64,000 bases of DNA from Komagataeibacter sp. FNDCR2 (GCF_021295395.1 NZ_JAIWOU010000001.1:2744501-2808500); one strand, 5' to 3'. Shown: positions 7,908 to 19,087, counted from the stretch's first letter. Translations and numbers: made by a program. The notes: generated from the sequence alone by a model not told the origin.

Positions 7908-8816
7908 CTATGGCCACTGGACTTCCGGGGGAAGGCTCATGAGGATGGCCTCGGTATTTCCGCCCGTTTTCAGGCCGAAAATGGTGCCCCGGTCGTGCAG
8001 CAGGTTGAACTCCACATAGCGTCCGCGCCGTATGAGCTGCGCGGTGCGCTGTTCGGGTGTCCATGCTTCCATCATCCGGCCCCGCACGATGTCGGGATAG
8101 GTCTCGAGAAAGGCCAGGCCCACATCACGGGTGAACGCGAAATCCGCGTCGATGTCGCCGGTATCGAGCCGGTCATAGAAAATGCCCCCCAGCCCGCGCG
8201 GTTCATTGCGGTGGGGCAGGTAGAAATACTTGTCGCACCAGTCGCGGAAGCGGGGGTAATAGCCGGGGTCATGCTTTTCGCATGCCTGCCTGAACCCGGC
8301 ATGGAAGCGTTCGCCGTCGCTGATCGCCTCGGCGCTTTCGGGGAACATGGGGGTGATGTCGCCGCCGCCGCCAAACCAGCCCTTCGTGGTGATGATCATG
8401 CGCGTATTGAAGTGCGCGGCGGGCACCAGAGGGCTGCACATATGGGCCACAAGGCTGATGCCGGTTGCGAAAAAGCGGGGATCCTCGGACGCGCCGGGAA
8501 TCGAATCGCGAAAGCCGGGGCTGAATTCACCGCTTACGGTGGAAACGTTGACCCCCACCTTTTCAAACACCCGCCCGCGCATGAGGCTGATCACGCCCCC
8601 GCCGCCGGGGCTGCCGTCCTCGTTCGTGCGGTTCCATGGCGTGCGTTCGAAGCGGCCCGGCACGTCCTTGCCCGGCAGGGCCGGGGCATGGGCGGCGGCG
8701 GCTTCATCCTCGATCCGTTCAAAGGCCGCGCATATGCGGTCGCGCAGGGTTTCAAACCAGGTTCGGGCCGTGTCCTTCATGGCGTCATGGGCGACGGCGG
8801 TGCGGGTAATTGTCAT
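7908..8816 (-). CDS. hemF: Oxygen-dependent coproporphyrinogen III oxidase
   Basis: A protein of 302 residues, the normal HemF length. Motifs include [18 protein letters not shown] near 60, [31 protein letters not shown], the HKCDKYFY-like stretch [12 protein letters not shown], and [20 protein letters not shown] near the C-terminus. HemF converts coproporphyrinogen III to protoporphyrinogen IX with O2. The ATG at 8816 starts MTITRT and gives the expected length, although the frame runs on upstream to 8993. It is divergent from the cytochrome c1 gene. The dependence on O2 fits an obligately aerobic acetic acid bacterium. Confidence 0.96.
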   Translation of the reverse strand: MTITRTAVAHDAMKDTARTWFETLRDRICAAFERIEDEAAAAHAPALPGKDVPGRFERTPWNRTNEDGSPGGGGVISLMRGRVFEKVGVNVSTVSGEFSPGFRDSIPGASEDPRFFATGISLVAHMCSPLVPAAHFNTRMIITTKGWFGGGGDITPMFPESAEAISDGERFHAGFRQACEKHDPGYYPRFRDWCDKYFYLPHRNEPRGLGGIFYDRLDTGDIDADFAFTRDVGLAFLETYPDIVRGRMMEAWTPEQRTAQLIRRGRYVEFNLLHDRGTIFGLKTGGNTEAILMSLPPEVQWP

Positions 8817-8991
8817 GGTCTTGTCATTCTGCCCGTTCAGGTCATTCGCAATAAATATTACGGGTGCCCGTTTGTTCCGCCCATTGCAAGGCGGGTAGGG
8901 GGCGGATCGGCCCGTACTGCCACGCAGGGGTTGCCAGCGTCCGATAGTAACGCGAAAAGAGGGTCCGAATTGTGGCGGGGACAAGGTAGAC

Positions 8992-9849
8992 ATGCATAGG
9001 CGAGGTCATGAGCGTGACAACGCGCCCCGGATGCGCCCCGTACCGTCGCGTCCTGTATCGTCGCGCCCCGGCTCAGGCGCCGGGTCACGCCATGGCGTGG
9101 TGGCGTCCTGTGTCGTGGCGCTGGGCCTTCTGACCAGTGGCGGCGCGTGGGCGCGGGATTACCGGGAACCGCCCCGGCAGGTCTGGAGCTTTCAGGGGCC
9201 GCTGGGTCATTTCGACCTGGCCGCGGTCCAGCGGGGCTACACCGTCTATGCCCAGGTCTGTTCCGCCTGCCATGGGATGAAATCGGTCACGTACGGTGAT
9301 CTGGCGGGGCTGGGGCTGAAGGAGGGCGATGTCAACGCCCTTGCGGCCAGCCACCATGTTCCCGCCGGAACGGACGCCAGCGGGCATCCGCTCTCGCGCC
9401 CGGCCAATCGCGATGACCACCTGCTTTCCCCCTATCCCGACGCGCGCATGGCGGCGGCGGCCAATCACGGGGTGGCGCCGCCCGACCAGTCGCGGCTGGC
9501 GGTGGTGCATCCCGGCGGCGTGGACCGGATTTACGCCTTCCTGACCGGCTATGGCGAGATGCCGCCCGCCGGCATGGCCGTGCCGCCGGGCCTGTCCTAC
9601 AACCCCTATGCCGCGAACGGGCGCACCGCTATGCCGCCGCCGCTGCATGATGGCGGCGTTTCCTACCCCGATGGCACGCCCGCCACCGTTGCGCAGCAGG
9701 CGCGTGATGTCACCACCTTCCTGGCATGGGTCGCCTCCCCCCACCTGACCGAACGGCACCGGGTGGGCGTGGGGGCGGCCGTGTTCGTGGTGTTCCTGCT
9801 TGTCCTTTGCATTTTACTGAAACGGAGAACGTGGTCCAATGTCCCCTAA
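8992..9849 (+). CDS. petC: Cytochrome c1-like subunit of a bc1 complex
   Basis: A protein of 285 residues. A long basic N-terminus leads into a signal-like segment ([19 protein letters not shown]). Then [22 protein letters not shown] and [15 protein letters not shown] carry the heme c site with the typical cytochrome c1 surroundings. TAMPPPL supplies the probable axial Met, and the C-terminal [16 protein letters not shown] is the membrane anchor. Cytochrome c1 passes electrons from the Rieske protein to cytochrome c. The Rieske and cytochrome b genes, normally just upstream, are absent here: hemF lies there on the other strand. Its end overlaps the mtnP start by 11 nt. The ATG at 8992 has AAGG upstream; the ATG at 9031 is an alternative. 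Confidence 0.85.
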   Translation: MHRRGHERDNAPRMRPVPSRPVSSRPGSGAGSRHGVVASCVVALGLLTSGGAWARDYREPPRQVWSFQGPLGHFDLAAVQRGYTVYAQVCSACHGMKSVTYGDLAGLGLKEGDVNALAASHHVPAGTDASGHPLSRPANRDDHLLSPYPDARMAAAANHGVAPPDQSRLAVVHPGGVDRIYAFLTGYGEMPPAGMAVPPGLSYNPYAANGRTAMPPPLHDGGVSYPDGTPATVAQQARDVTTFLAWVASPHLTERHRVGVGAAVFVVFLLVLCILLKRRTWSNVP

Positions 9850-10741
9850 CCCTGCCCCTGATGAGCGGATCGAGCCGGTTATCGGCCTGATCGGCGGTTC
9901 CGGCCTGTATGATATCGAAGGCCTTGAGGACAAGGAGTGGCGTACGGTCGAAACCCCGTGGGGCAGCCCGTCCGACCAGCTCCTGTTCGGCCGCCTGGAT
10001 GGCGTGCGCTGCGTGTTCCTGCCCCGACATGGGCGCGGGCACCCGCTGCCGCCCTCGCGCCTGAATTACCGCGCCAATATCGACGCGCTCAAGCGGTCCG
10101 GCGTGACGGATATCGTGTCGCTCTCGGCGGTCGGTTCACTCAAGGAAGAACTGCCGCCGGGCCATTTCGTGGTGATCGACCAGTTCATCGACCGCTCTTT
10201 CGCGCGTGAGAAGAGCTTTTTCGATACGGGCTGCGTCGCCCATGTCGGCATGGCCGACCCGCTGTGCCCGCGCATTGGCGATGTGCTGGAAAGCCAGTGC
10301 CGGGAACTGGGGCTGGACGTGACCCGGGGCGGCACGTACCTGGTCATGGAGGGGCCGCAGTTCTCCACACGGGCGGAGAGCAATCTCTACCGCTCATGGG
10401 GCTGCTCGGTGGTGGGCATGACCAACATGCCCGAAGCCAAGCTCGCCCGGGAGGCCGAGATCTGTTACGCCACCGTCGCCATGGTCACGGATTACGACTG
10501 CTGGCACGACAGCCATGACAGCGTGACGGTGGATGCCGTGGTCAAGGTGATGCAGGAAAACGCCAGCCGTGCGCGTGCGCTGGTCCGTTCGGTCATTCCC
10601 CGTCTCGGCGCGCCGCGTGGGCCCTGTCACGCCGGGTGCGACCGGGCGCTGGAACATGCGCTGATCACCGCGCCCGCGAAACGCGACCCGGCGGTGCTGG
10701 CCCGGCTTGACGCCGTTGCGGGACGGGTGCTGCGCGGCTGA
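9839..10741 (+). CDS. mtnP: S-methyl-5'-thioadenosine phosphorylase
   Basis: A protein of 300 residues with the purine nucleoside phosphorylase fold: IGLIGGSGLYDIEGL at the start (phosphate-binding loop), FLPRHGRGH near 60, NYRANIDALK, then EGPQFSTRAES near 175 and GMTNMPEAKLAREAEICYA near 200. This pattern is specific to MTAP enzymes, which split methylthioadenosine into adenine and methylthioribose-1-phosphate for methionine salvage. GGAG lies about 10 nt before the ATG, and the start overlaps the end of the cytochrome c1 gene, so the two are translationally linked. Confidence 0.95.
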   Translation: MSPNPAPDERIEPVIGLIGGSGLYDIEGLEDKEWRTVETPWGSPSDQLLFGRLDGVRCVFLPRHGRGHPLPPSRLNYRANIDALKRSGVTDIVSLSAVGSLKEELPPGHFVVIDQFIDRSFAREKSFFDTGCVAHVGMADPLCPRIGDVLESQCRELGLDVTRGGTYLVMEGPQFSTRAESNLYRSWGCSVVGMTNMPEAKLAREAEICYATVAMVTDYDCWHDSHDSVTVDAVVKVMQENASRARALVRSVIPRLGAPRGPCHAGCDRALEHALITAPAKRDPAVLARLDAVAGRVLRG

Positions 10742-10755
10742 TCCATAGCTCTTCA

Positions 10756-10784
10756 CGCCGCCATCGTATGACATGATGGCGGCG
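10756..10784. terminator. Hairpin between convergent mtnP and dienelactone hydrolase genes
   Basis: CGCCGCCATC at 10756-10765 pairs perfectly with GATGGCGGCG at 10775-10784 around a 9-nt loop. It sits between two convergent stop codons, so it may terminate both directions. There is no T-tract on either side. Confidence 0.5.
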
Positions 10785-10791
10785 GGAGGGC

Positions 10792-11454
10792 TCACAGCCA
10801 GTGTTCGAAAAAGCTCAGGCTGCGCTGCATGGCCAGCGTCGCCGCCGCCGCGTTGTAGGACGGGCGGTCGGTACAGCCAAAGCCATGATCCGCGCCTTCA
10901 TAGGTGAAGATTTCGATATCCGCATGCGCGGCGCGGATGGCCTCGACATCATCAAGCGGGATATGGGCGTCATCCGCGCCGAAATGTAGCTGCACCGGGC
11001 AGTTGGGTGTCTGGCTGCGGGTCTCGGCAATGCCGCCGCCATACCAGGCCACCGCCGCCGCGAAGGTGTCCGTCCGGCATGCGGCTTCCCATGCCAGCTT
11101 GCCCCCCCAGCAGAAGCCGATGATGCCCGTTTTCTCGGTCGTCAGGCACCCGGCGGCGGCGACGAGATCCTTCAGTGCGTTGTCCTCGCCACCTTCGGCG
11201 CGCAGCTTCAGGCCTTCGTGCACGCCCGCGCTGTCATACGGCAGGACGGTGTCGCGCCGCACGCGGTCGAACAGGGCGGGGGCGATGACCTGATAGCCCT
11301 GTGCGGCAAGGGAATCGCAGACCGCGCGGATATAGGGCGTGATTCCGAAGATTTCCTGCACCACCACGACGGAACGCGCGGCGTCCGGCCGGCCGGCGCG
11401 GTAAGCGGAAAACGTATGCCCGTCAGCCGCGGTAACGGTTATGACTGCGCCCAT
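10792..11454 (-). CDS. Dienelactone hydrolase family alpha/beta hydrolase
   Basis: A protein of 220 residues. The nucleophile motif GFCWGG (Cys near 115), the later Asp region FGADDAHIPLDD and the His in GADHGF make the Cys-Asp-His triad of the dienelactone hydrolase family. VVVVQEIFGITPYIRAVCDSLAAQGY near the start is also characteristic. These cytoplasmic enzymes hydrolyse dienelactone or related esters, and the physiological substrate here is unknown. I chose the ATG at 11454 because GGAGGGA lies 5-6 nt upstream; the frame extends 12 codons further. It is divergent from groES and convergent with mtnP. Confidence 0.9.
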   Translation of the reverse strand: MGAVITVTAADGHTFSAYRAGRPDAARSVVVVQEIFGITPYIRAVCDSLAAQGYQVIAPALFDRVRRDTVLPYDSAGVHEGLKLRAEGGEDNALKDLVAAAGCLTTEKTGIIGFCWGGKLAWEAACRTDTFAAAVAWYGGGIAETRSQTPNCPVQLHFGADDAHIPLDDVEAIRAAHADIEIFTYEGADHGFGCTDRPSYNAAAATLAMQRSLSFFEHWL

Positions 11455-11744
11455 GGCATTCCCTCCATTCTTTCTCTTGTTGTCGGCCAAGAATGATGCC
11501 GGATGGTTTTACGTCAACATGAAACCGCGTGGCGGCGAATTTTGAAGGTTCCCGCCGCCTGCGCCCACCCGGCGCGGACTCGGCGGGGCGTATGGCCATG
11601 CACTGGGGGCGAGGCTGGGCACTACTTTCATCATCCGAGGCGGCATTATTTTATAAATAATTGATATATAATGGAAAAGTAAGAAAAGGACGCCTCCACC
11701 ACCGGGATGGCGGGATTTGGACGCTTTTCCCTTATCCGGTGTTC
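11455..11744. other. Non-coding stretch between the hydrolase gene and the groESL promoter
   Basis: About 290 nt without a convincing gene. It holds an AT-rich patch at roughly 11647-11690, unusual for this GC-rich sequence, possibly an UP-like element or the promoter area of the divergent hydrolase gene. An 80-codon open frame on the minus strand (11509-11751) has no recognisable sequence or ribosome-binding site, and I regard it as chance. Confidence 0.5.
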
Positions 11745-11773
11745 TTGACACCTGGGAAGGTGCTTCCTATCTG
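11745..11773 (+). promoter_or_regulatory. Sigma-70-type promoter of groESL
   Basis: TTGACA at 11745-11750, a 17-nt spacer, then TATCTG at 11768-11773. The expected start of transcription falls inside the CIRCE element immediately downstream, which is the usual geometry for HrcA repression. Confidence 0.75.
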
Positions 11774-11777
11774 GTCA

Positions 11778-11804
11778 TTAGCACTCTCACGAGGGGAGTG
11801 CTAA
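11778..11804 (+). promoter_or_regulatory. CIRCE element, HrcA operator of groESL
   Basis: Perfect 9-bp arms TTAGCACTC and GAGTGCTAA separated by 9 nt, identical to the CIRCE consensus. It begins four bases after the -10 box and lies about 90 nt upstream of groES. HrcA binding here would repress groESL until heat or unfolded protein titrates GroEL. The hrcA gene is not in this window. Confidence 0.95.
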
Positions 11805-11892
11805 CGCGATGCGGCCTGGCGCGCGCGCCAAACCGGTGGCGTTGCTTAATCAAGGGCGTTACCTTTTTTTATAGATGTGGAGCGATCCATCC

Positions 11893-12183
11893 ATGACGAA
11901 ATTTCGTCCCCTGCATGACCGCGTGGTCGTCCGTCGCCTCAAGAGCGAGGAAAAGACTGCAGGTGGTATCATCATCCCTGAGACCGCCAAGGAAAAGCCG
12001 ATGGAAGGCGAGGTGATCTCGGTCGGACCGGGTGCCCGTAACGAGCAGGGCCAGCTTGTGGCCCTGGACGTCAAGGCGGGTGACCGCGTCCTGTTCGGCA
12101 AGTGGTCGGGCACGGAAGTGACGATCAACGGTGAAGAACTGCTGATCATGAAGGAAAGCGACATCATGGGCGTGGTCGCCTGA
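11893..12183 (+). CDS. groES: Co-chaperonin GroES
   Basis: A protein of 96 residues beginning [15 protein letters not shown], with the mobile loop [18 protein letters not shown] near residue 24 and the closing [16 protein letters not shown]. It forms the heptameric lid of the GroEL folding chamber. The frame extends six codons upstream, but MTKFRPL is the conserved start. It is transcribed with groEL from the CIRCE-controlled promoter. Confidence 0.98.
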   Translation: MTKFRPLHDRVVVRRLKSEEKTAGGIIIPETAKEKPMEGEVISVGPGARNEQGQLVALDVKAGDRVLFGKWSGTEVTINGEELLIMKESDIMGVVA

Positions 12184-12209
12184 CCCACCCCGCTTTCCCG
12201 ACCGAGTGA

Positions 12210-13895
<1,686 letters not shown>

Positions 13896-13915
13896 TCCAG
13901 CCGGGCATACGCCAC

Positions 13916-13957
13916 GAAAAAGGGGGGAAGGGCCACGGGTCCTTCCCCCTTTTTTTA
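13916..13957 (+). terminator. Rho-independent terminator of groESL
   Basis: GGGGGAAGG-type stem pairing with CCTTCCCCC around a short GC loop. It is flanked by an A-run before and seven Ts after, 21 nt past the groEL stop. Confidence 0.92.
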
Positions 13958-14171
13958 TGCCCGTTTCATGTCCGATGGTGCAGATGTGAGAACGCGGATG
14001 TCGGGATTATTTGACACGGACGCCCATTTCATGCTGCCCCTATGGTGCACGAACGACGTGAAAGCGGCAGGGTGTTTTCCGGATGCCCCGTTTTTTTCAT
14101 CGCCGTAAAGGCACGCGCCCGGATTCCCGGTATTAGGACCGGGAAGGATGGCGCTGGAGAAGAGACTGGCT

Positions 14172-14375
14172 ATGGCTACCGGAAAAGTAAAATGGTTCAA
14201 TGCAACCAAGGGTTTTGGCTTCATCATGCCTGATGATGGCGGCAAGGACGTGTTTGTGCACATTACCGCCGTGCAGGCGGCGGGCCTGCGTGGCCTGAAC
14301 GAGGACCAGGCGGTCAGCTATGACATCGCCATGGAGCGTGGCAAGGCCGCCGCGACCAACCTCAAGGCGCTCTGA
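14172..14375 (+). CDS. CspA-family cold-shock protein
   Basis: A protein of 67 residues: MATGKVKWFNATKGFGFI followed by DVFVHITAVQ, which are the RNP1 and RNP2 motifs of the single cold-shock domain. It binds single-stranded RNA and DNA. I chose ATG 14172 because the family begins MATGKVKWFN. An in-frame ATG eight codons upstream (14148) has a better GGGAAGG ribosome-binding site and is possible. The 190-nt stretch between the groEL terminator and the gene has no other gene and may contain the long 5' leader usual for csp genes. Confidence 0.95.
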   Translation: MATGKVKWFNATKGFGFIMPDDGGKDVFVHITAVQAAGLRGLNEDQAVSYDIAMERGKAAATNLKAL

Positions 14376-14412
14376 CGTCTCTCCCGCTTCAGGGGGTAAG
14401 GTCGGGGAGCAG

Positions 14413-17349
14413 TCAGGAAAGCTGGCTGGCGGGGGTGTCCTGCGCATGCAGGAAGCCCGTGATCTCCCGCGCCGCCGCGCTCAGGCTAAGGCGGCGGACC
14501 ATTACCCCCTCGGGAAAAGCCGACAGCAGGCGTGACGGGGTGCGCCGGTCCAGCAGGACGAACACGCCCCTGTCCTGTCGGCTGCGGATCAGGCGACCGA
14601 ACGCCTGGCGCAGGCGCAGGCGGGCGATCATGTCGTCATAACGCCCCGGTGCGCCACCGGACAGGTGAATCCGCCGCTCCCGGTGCAGGATGTCGGGACG
14701 TGGCCATGGCACGCGCTCGAATGCGACAAGCCGCAGCGCGTCACCGGGCACATCCACCCCATCACGCATGGCGTCGGTTCCCAGCAGGCAGGCATTGCGC
14801 TCGCTGCGCAGGATGTCCACCAGCGTCGCGTTATCCATCGGGTCCACATGCTGGGCGAACAGCGGCAGGTCCGCGGCTTCCAGTGGGGTGACGATGCGCC
14901 TGTACACTTCCCTCAGCCGCGATATGGCCGTGAACAGCCCCAGCGCCCCGCCGCCCGACGCCATGAACAGCGTGCGGTAGGCCCCGGCCAGCGCCGCCGG
15001 GTCATCATGCGCCACATCATTGATGATGTACGCCCGGCTCTGCGCGGCGTAGTCGAACGGGCTGGGAAAGGACGCACGGATGGCGGGTGAGGGCAGGTGG
15101 ATCGCGCCTGACCGGGCCTCCGCCGCGTCCCATGCGCGCTCGGCGCTGTCATGGGTATTATCCTCTCCCGTTTCATCACGCAGGGTGGCCGATGTAATCA
15201 GCACGCCGTGCGCGGGGGCGGCCAGCACGCTGGCGAACGGAATGGTGGGGTCAAGCCAGTGGCGGTACAGCCCGACATCGCGCTCCCCGGGGTTCTGGCC
15301 CTCGCGCCGGTCCATGCGGATATAATCGATATATTGCGGGGTCGCCCCATCGGGCGGCGTGTCATCCGCCCGCATGCCGCCCAGCATGGGGCACCAGCCA
15401 TCCACCCGTGCCAGCGCGCGGCGGCGGATGGAGCGGATGGCGGCGGCAATCCGTTCGCGCATGGGGGTGTCCAGCCATTCGGCCTCGGTATCCAGCGCCT
15501 CATCCAGTCGCGCCACCAGCGTACGCAATGGTTCGGCCAGGCGGCGCAGCGCCCGTTCCAGCCCCTGCGCCGCCAGGTGCAGCGATTCAGGCATGGGGTG
15601 AAGGTCGCATTCACTGTCGCCGCCCCGGCGTTGCCCGCCTTCGGGGCTGCCCTGCGTGCGGGCCAGCACCTGCTGGCGCAGTTCGTGCAGCAGCAGTTCG
15701 GTGGGATTGGACAGCACCGGCTCATCCGCCACCACAGGCGTACCGGCCTGCTGGCCATGGACAGGGTCATGCGCGGCGAGGCGGGCCGACCAGCCGGGTG
15801 CCGGCAGGGCGCGGGCGGCCATGAGCGCGGTGTCGAGCGGGATTTCGATGCGCGGAATATGGACCAGAAGATCTTCAAGCCGCCTGCGCAGCCCGCGTGC
15901 GCGTGAACGCGCGCCTTCCGCGCCAAGCAGCCAGCGGCGCAGTTCCGCCGCCTCCAGCCCCGACAGTTCCAGCGCGAAGGCGCTGTCGGCCGACTGCGCG
16001 ATATGATGGCCTTCATCCATGATGTAGCGGGTGGGCGTATGATCCTCGTTGCTGGTGTCCGAGCCATCCAGCGCGTGCCATGCCGCCTGCGACATGACCA
16101 GCGCATGATTGGCAATGACCAGATCCGCTGTCCTGGCGCGGCGGATGGAATGTTCCACCAGGCACTGCTGGTAATGCGGGCACGCGCCATGAATGCATTC
16201 GCCGCGCCGGTCGGCGATTCCGGTCAGCAGCCCACGGCCGAACAGGTCGCCAAACCAGCCCGGCAGGTCACCGCCCGACAGGTCGCCATCATGCGTATGG
16301 GCCGCCCACAGGGCTATGAGCGCCAGCCCGATCAGGCTGCCATCCGCCGCCTGCCCGCGTGAGAGGGCGATGTTCACGCTCTCCTCCATGTTGAGCAGGC
16401 ACAGGTAATTCTCCCGCCCCTTGCGCACCACCACATGGCTGCGGCGCTGGGCGGGATCGGGAAACAGCCGGGCGAGTTCGGATTCAATCTGGCGTTGCAG
16501 GTGGCGGGTATAGGTACTGATCCAGACCGCCCCCCCGTTGCGGTGCGACCAGATGCTGGCGGGCGCGATATAGCCAAGGGTCTTGCCCGTGCCGGTACCG
16601 GCCTCCGCCAGCACCATATGCGGGTCGCCCTGGGTTGTGCGGGGGGCGAAGGCCTGGGCCGCGACGTGGCTGAAGGCCTCCTGCGCGGGGCGGTGTTCGG
16701 CCCCGTCACCCAGGATGGTGCGCAGGTGGGCGCGGGCTTCCTCTCCCGTTACCGGCTGCGCGGCGGGCGCGGGCCGGGGGGCGGTGTCTTCCCATCTGGG
16801 CAGGCGGGCCCAGACCTTCAGGGCCTCGTTGGGCTGCACCATGCCCGCGGGCAGCCTGTCGGCGCCGTCCAGTCCCAGCGCCGCGCAGACCGAAGGCCCC
16901 CATGCCCATCCCGCCTGCCGCATGCGCCATGCCAGCGCGGCCTTTATGCCGCCTTCGGGCGTGTTGCGGCCGCGCGAGATGCGGCGCAGCATCTCGAACG
17001 CCAGATCGGGCAGCAGGTCGGCCTCCGGCCGGTCCAGCCTGTGTTCGGCAATGCCCAGCGTCATGCCCAGCCCGCGCGCCGTGGGCGGCGTGCCCTGCGC
17101 GGGCAGGGCGAAGGCGAACAGTTCCAGCAGGTCCAGCCATGGGCAGGGGCGTGGCGGGGGCGGCAGGTCAAGCCTGCGTGCGGTGGCGGGCGCGTGAATG
17201 ACCATGAGCGCGGGCCATTGCGGCAGTTCGCGCCGTATGTCCGCCGCTGTCATGGACACGATCTCCCCTTCCGGGGTCAGGACCGACCAGGCGCCGTGGC
17301 GGGGAATGATCGCCGGTGCGCTGTCCGGCAGGGGCGGGGTGTCTGGCAT
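14413..17349 (-). CDS. DinG/XPD-type ATP-dependent DNA helicase
   Basis: A protein of 978 residues. Walker A AEAGTGTGKT is at about 248-257 and the Walker B/DExH box is MDEGHH. Cysteines in ENYLCLL and CIHGACPHYQQC are spaced like the four iron-sulfur ligands of XPD/DinG helicases. Motif V is GTDAMRDGVDVPG and motif VI QAFGRLIRSRQDRG. It probably unwinds DNA 5' to 3' in repair or replication-transcription conflicts. The first 200 residues have no motif I can name; DinG proteins of some bacteria carry an exonuclease there, but I do not see its acidic motifs. ATG 17349 is my choice and ATG 17400 is possible. It is divergent from lysK. Confidence 0.88.
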   Translation of the reverse strand: MPDTPPLPDSAPAIIPRHGAWSVLTPEGEIVSMTAADIRRELPQWPALMVIHAPATARRLDLPPPPRPCPWLDLLELFAFALPAQGTPPTARGLGMTLGIAEHRLDRPEADLLPDLAFEMLRRISRGRNTPEGGIKAALAWRMRQAGWAWGPSVCAALGLDGADRLPAGMVQPNEALKVWARLPRWEDTAPRPAPAAQPVTGEEARAHLRTILGDGAEHRPAQEAFSHVAAQAFAPRTTQGDPHMVLAEAGTGTGKTLGYIAPASIWSHRNGGAVWISTYTRHLQRQIESELARLFPDPAQRRSHVVVRKGRENYLCLLNMEESVNIALSRGQAADGSLIGLALIALWAAHTHDGDLSGGDLPGWFGDLFGRGLLTGIADRRGECIHGACPHYQQCLVEHSIRRARTADLVIANHALVMSQAAWHALDGSDTSNEDHTPTRYIMDEGHHIAQSADSAFALELSGLEAAELRRWLLGAEGARSRARGLRRRLEDLLVHIPRIEIPLDTALMAARALPAPGWSARLAAHDPVHGQQAGTPVVADEPVLSNPTELLLHELRQQVLARTQGSPEGGQRRGGDSECDLHPMPESLHLAAQGLERALRRLAEPLRTLVARLDEALDTEAEWLDTPMRERIAAAIRSIRRRALARVDGWCPMLGGMRADDTPPDGATPQYIDYIRMDRREGQNPGERDVGLYRHWLDPTIPFASVLAAPAHGVLITSATLRDETGEDNTHDSAERAWDAAEARSGAIHLPSPAIRASFPSPFDYAAQSRAYIINDVAHDDPAALAGAYRTLFMASGGGALGLFTAISRLREVYRRIVTPLEAADLPLFAQHVDPMDNATLVDILRSERNACLLGTDAMRDGVDVPGDALRLVAFERVPWPRPDILHRERRIHLSGGAPGRYDDMIARLRLRQAFGRLIRSRQDRGVFVLLDRRTPSRLLSAFPEGVMVRRLSLSAAAREITGFLHAQDTPASQLS

Positions 17350-17479
17350 GTCGGTACATGATATAGGGTAAGTGGGCGTCTGTCGCCCGCCGCGTGTCAT
17401 GTCATTCCCGTTGCCGCGCCCCGTGGTGTGGAATAGGATGGATTGACCCGCGTCATTCCTGCCCATAGCTTGCCGGTCC

Positions 17480-19087
17480 ATGTCAGAACAGCATCGTCCC
17501 CTTATCTCTCCCCTTCCCAAATCCTGGCCGTTCGAGGAAGCCGCCAAGCTGTCCGCGCATGTCGGCGCGCGCGCGGTGACGGCGGAACGGCCCGTGCTGC
17601 TGGAAACCGGATATGGCCCGTCGGGCCTGCCCCATATCGGCACGTTCGGGGAGGTCGCGCGCACATCATGGGTGCGGCAGGCCTTTACGGGGCTGACCGG
17701 CCTGCCCACGCGGCTGCTGGCGTTTTCGGATGATATGGACGCCCTGCGCAAGGTGCCCGAAAACGTGCCCAACCAGGACATGCTGCGCCAGTTCATCGGC
17801 AAGCCGCTTTCACGCGTGCCGGACCCGTTCGGCACGCACGATTCCTTTGCCGCGCATAACAACGCCCGGCTCCGCGCCTTTCTGGACGGTTTCGGCTTTG
17901 AATATGAATTCGCATCTTCCACCCGGTATTACGAAGGGGGCCGTTTTGACGCCGCCCTGAAGCGCGTGCTGGAAGTGCATGACGAAATCGTGGCCGTGAT
18001 CGCCCCCACGCTGGGGCAGGAACGGCGCGCCACCTATTCCCCCGTGCTGCCCATCCACCCCCGCACCGGCCAGGTCATGCAGGTGCGCATGGATGCGATC
18101 GACCCGGTCGCGGGCACCGTGCGCTGGACGGATGAGGATGGCGAGACATTTGAAACCCCGGTGACCGGCGGCCACGCCAAGATGCAGTGGAAGGCCGACT
18201 GGGCCATGCGCTGGTACGCGCTGGGTGTCGATTATGAAATGTCGGGCAAGGATCTGATCGACAGCGTGCGGCTGTCGGGCAGGATTTGCCGCATCCTTGG
18301 CGGCCAGCCGCCAGCGGGCCTGACCTATGAGCTGTTTTTGGACCAGAACGGGCAGAAAATCTCCAAGTCGAAGGGCAATGGCATTTCCGTCGAGGAATGG
18401 CTGCGCTACGCCCCGGCGGAAAGTCTGGGCCAGTACATGTTCAACGCCCCGCAGCGCGCCAAGCGGCTATTCTTTGATGTCATCCCCAAGGCGACGGATG
18501 AATATCTGGCCCATGTGGGCAAGGCGAAGACGCTTGCCGCTGATGACCCGGCCCTGCTGACCAACCCGGCATGGTTCATCCATGGGGGGCAAATTCCGGC
18601 CAGCGCGGGCAGCCCCGTCACGTTCGGCATGCTGCTCAATCTGGCCAGTGTCGCCAATGCCGAGACGCCGGATGTGCTGTGGAAGTTCATCCAGCGTTAC
18701 GACGCCGCCGCCACACCGCAAAGCTGCCCGATGCTGGCGCGTCTGGTGGACCATGCCATTGTCTATTATGCCGATTTTGTCCGCCCCACGAAGCATTATC
18801 GCGGCCCCGACGCGCATGAGCGCAAGGCGCTGGCCGATCTGGCCGAAGCCCTGCGCGGGCTGGAGGGGGAGGATGTCTCCCCCGATACCTGCCAGAACCT
18901 GGTGTTCGAGATCGGGAAGACCCATGGCTTCGACCCGCTGCGTGCGTGGTTCGGCTGCCTGTATGAAGTGCTGCTGGGGCAGAAGGAAGGCCCGCGTTTC
19001 GGGATTTTTGTCGCGTTGTACGGGATCACGGAAACCGTGGCCCTGATCGAGGCGGCCTTGACCCGTGACGAAAGGGCGGCAGGCTAG
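17480..19087 (+). CDS. lysK: Class I lysyl-tRNA synthetase
   Basis: A protein of 535 residues with class I signatures: PSGLPHIGTFGE near 50 (HIGH motif) and KISKSKGNG near 293 (KMSKS motif). It lacks class II motifs. The class I form occurs in archaea and in many alphaproteobacteria. It charges tRNA-Lys with lysine in the cytoplasm. An MprF-like gene begins 9 nt after its stop, so the two are likely one transcript. MprF enzymes use Lys-tRNA, so the pairing is functionally sensible. Confidence 0.96.
   Translation: MSEQHRPLISPLPKSWPFEEAAKLSAHVGARAVTAERPVLLETGYGPSGLPHIGTFGEVARTSWVRQAFTGLTGLPTRLLAFSDDMDALRKVPENVPNQDMLRQFIGKPLSRVPDPFGTHDSFAAHNNARLRAFLDGFGFEYEFASSTRYYEGGRFDAALKRVLEVHDEIVAVIAPTLGQERRATYSPVLPIHPRTGQVMQVRMDAIDPVAGTVRWTDEDGETFETPVTGGHAKMQWKADWAMRWYALGVDYEMSGKDLIDSVRLSGRICRILGGQPPAGLTYELFLDQNGQKISKSKGNGISVEEWLRYAPAESLGQYMFNAPQRAKRLFFDVIPKATDEYLAHVGKAKTLAADDPALLTNPAWFIHGGQIPASAGSPVTFGMLLNLASVANAETPDVLWKFIQRYDAAATPQSCPMLARLVDHAIVYYADFVRPTKHYRGPDAHERKALADLAEALRGLEGEDVSPDTCQNLVFEIGKTHGFDPLRAWFGCLYEVLLGQKEGPRFGIFVALYGITETVALIEAALTRDERAAG

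Noticed and set aside
11509..11751. An 80-codon minus-strand frame between the hydrolase gene and groES
   Set aside because: No ribosome-binding site, no recognisable sequence, and it overlaps the groESL promoter.
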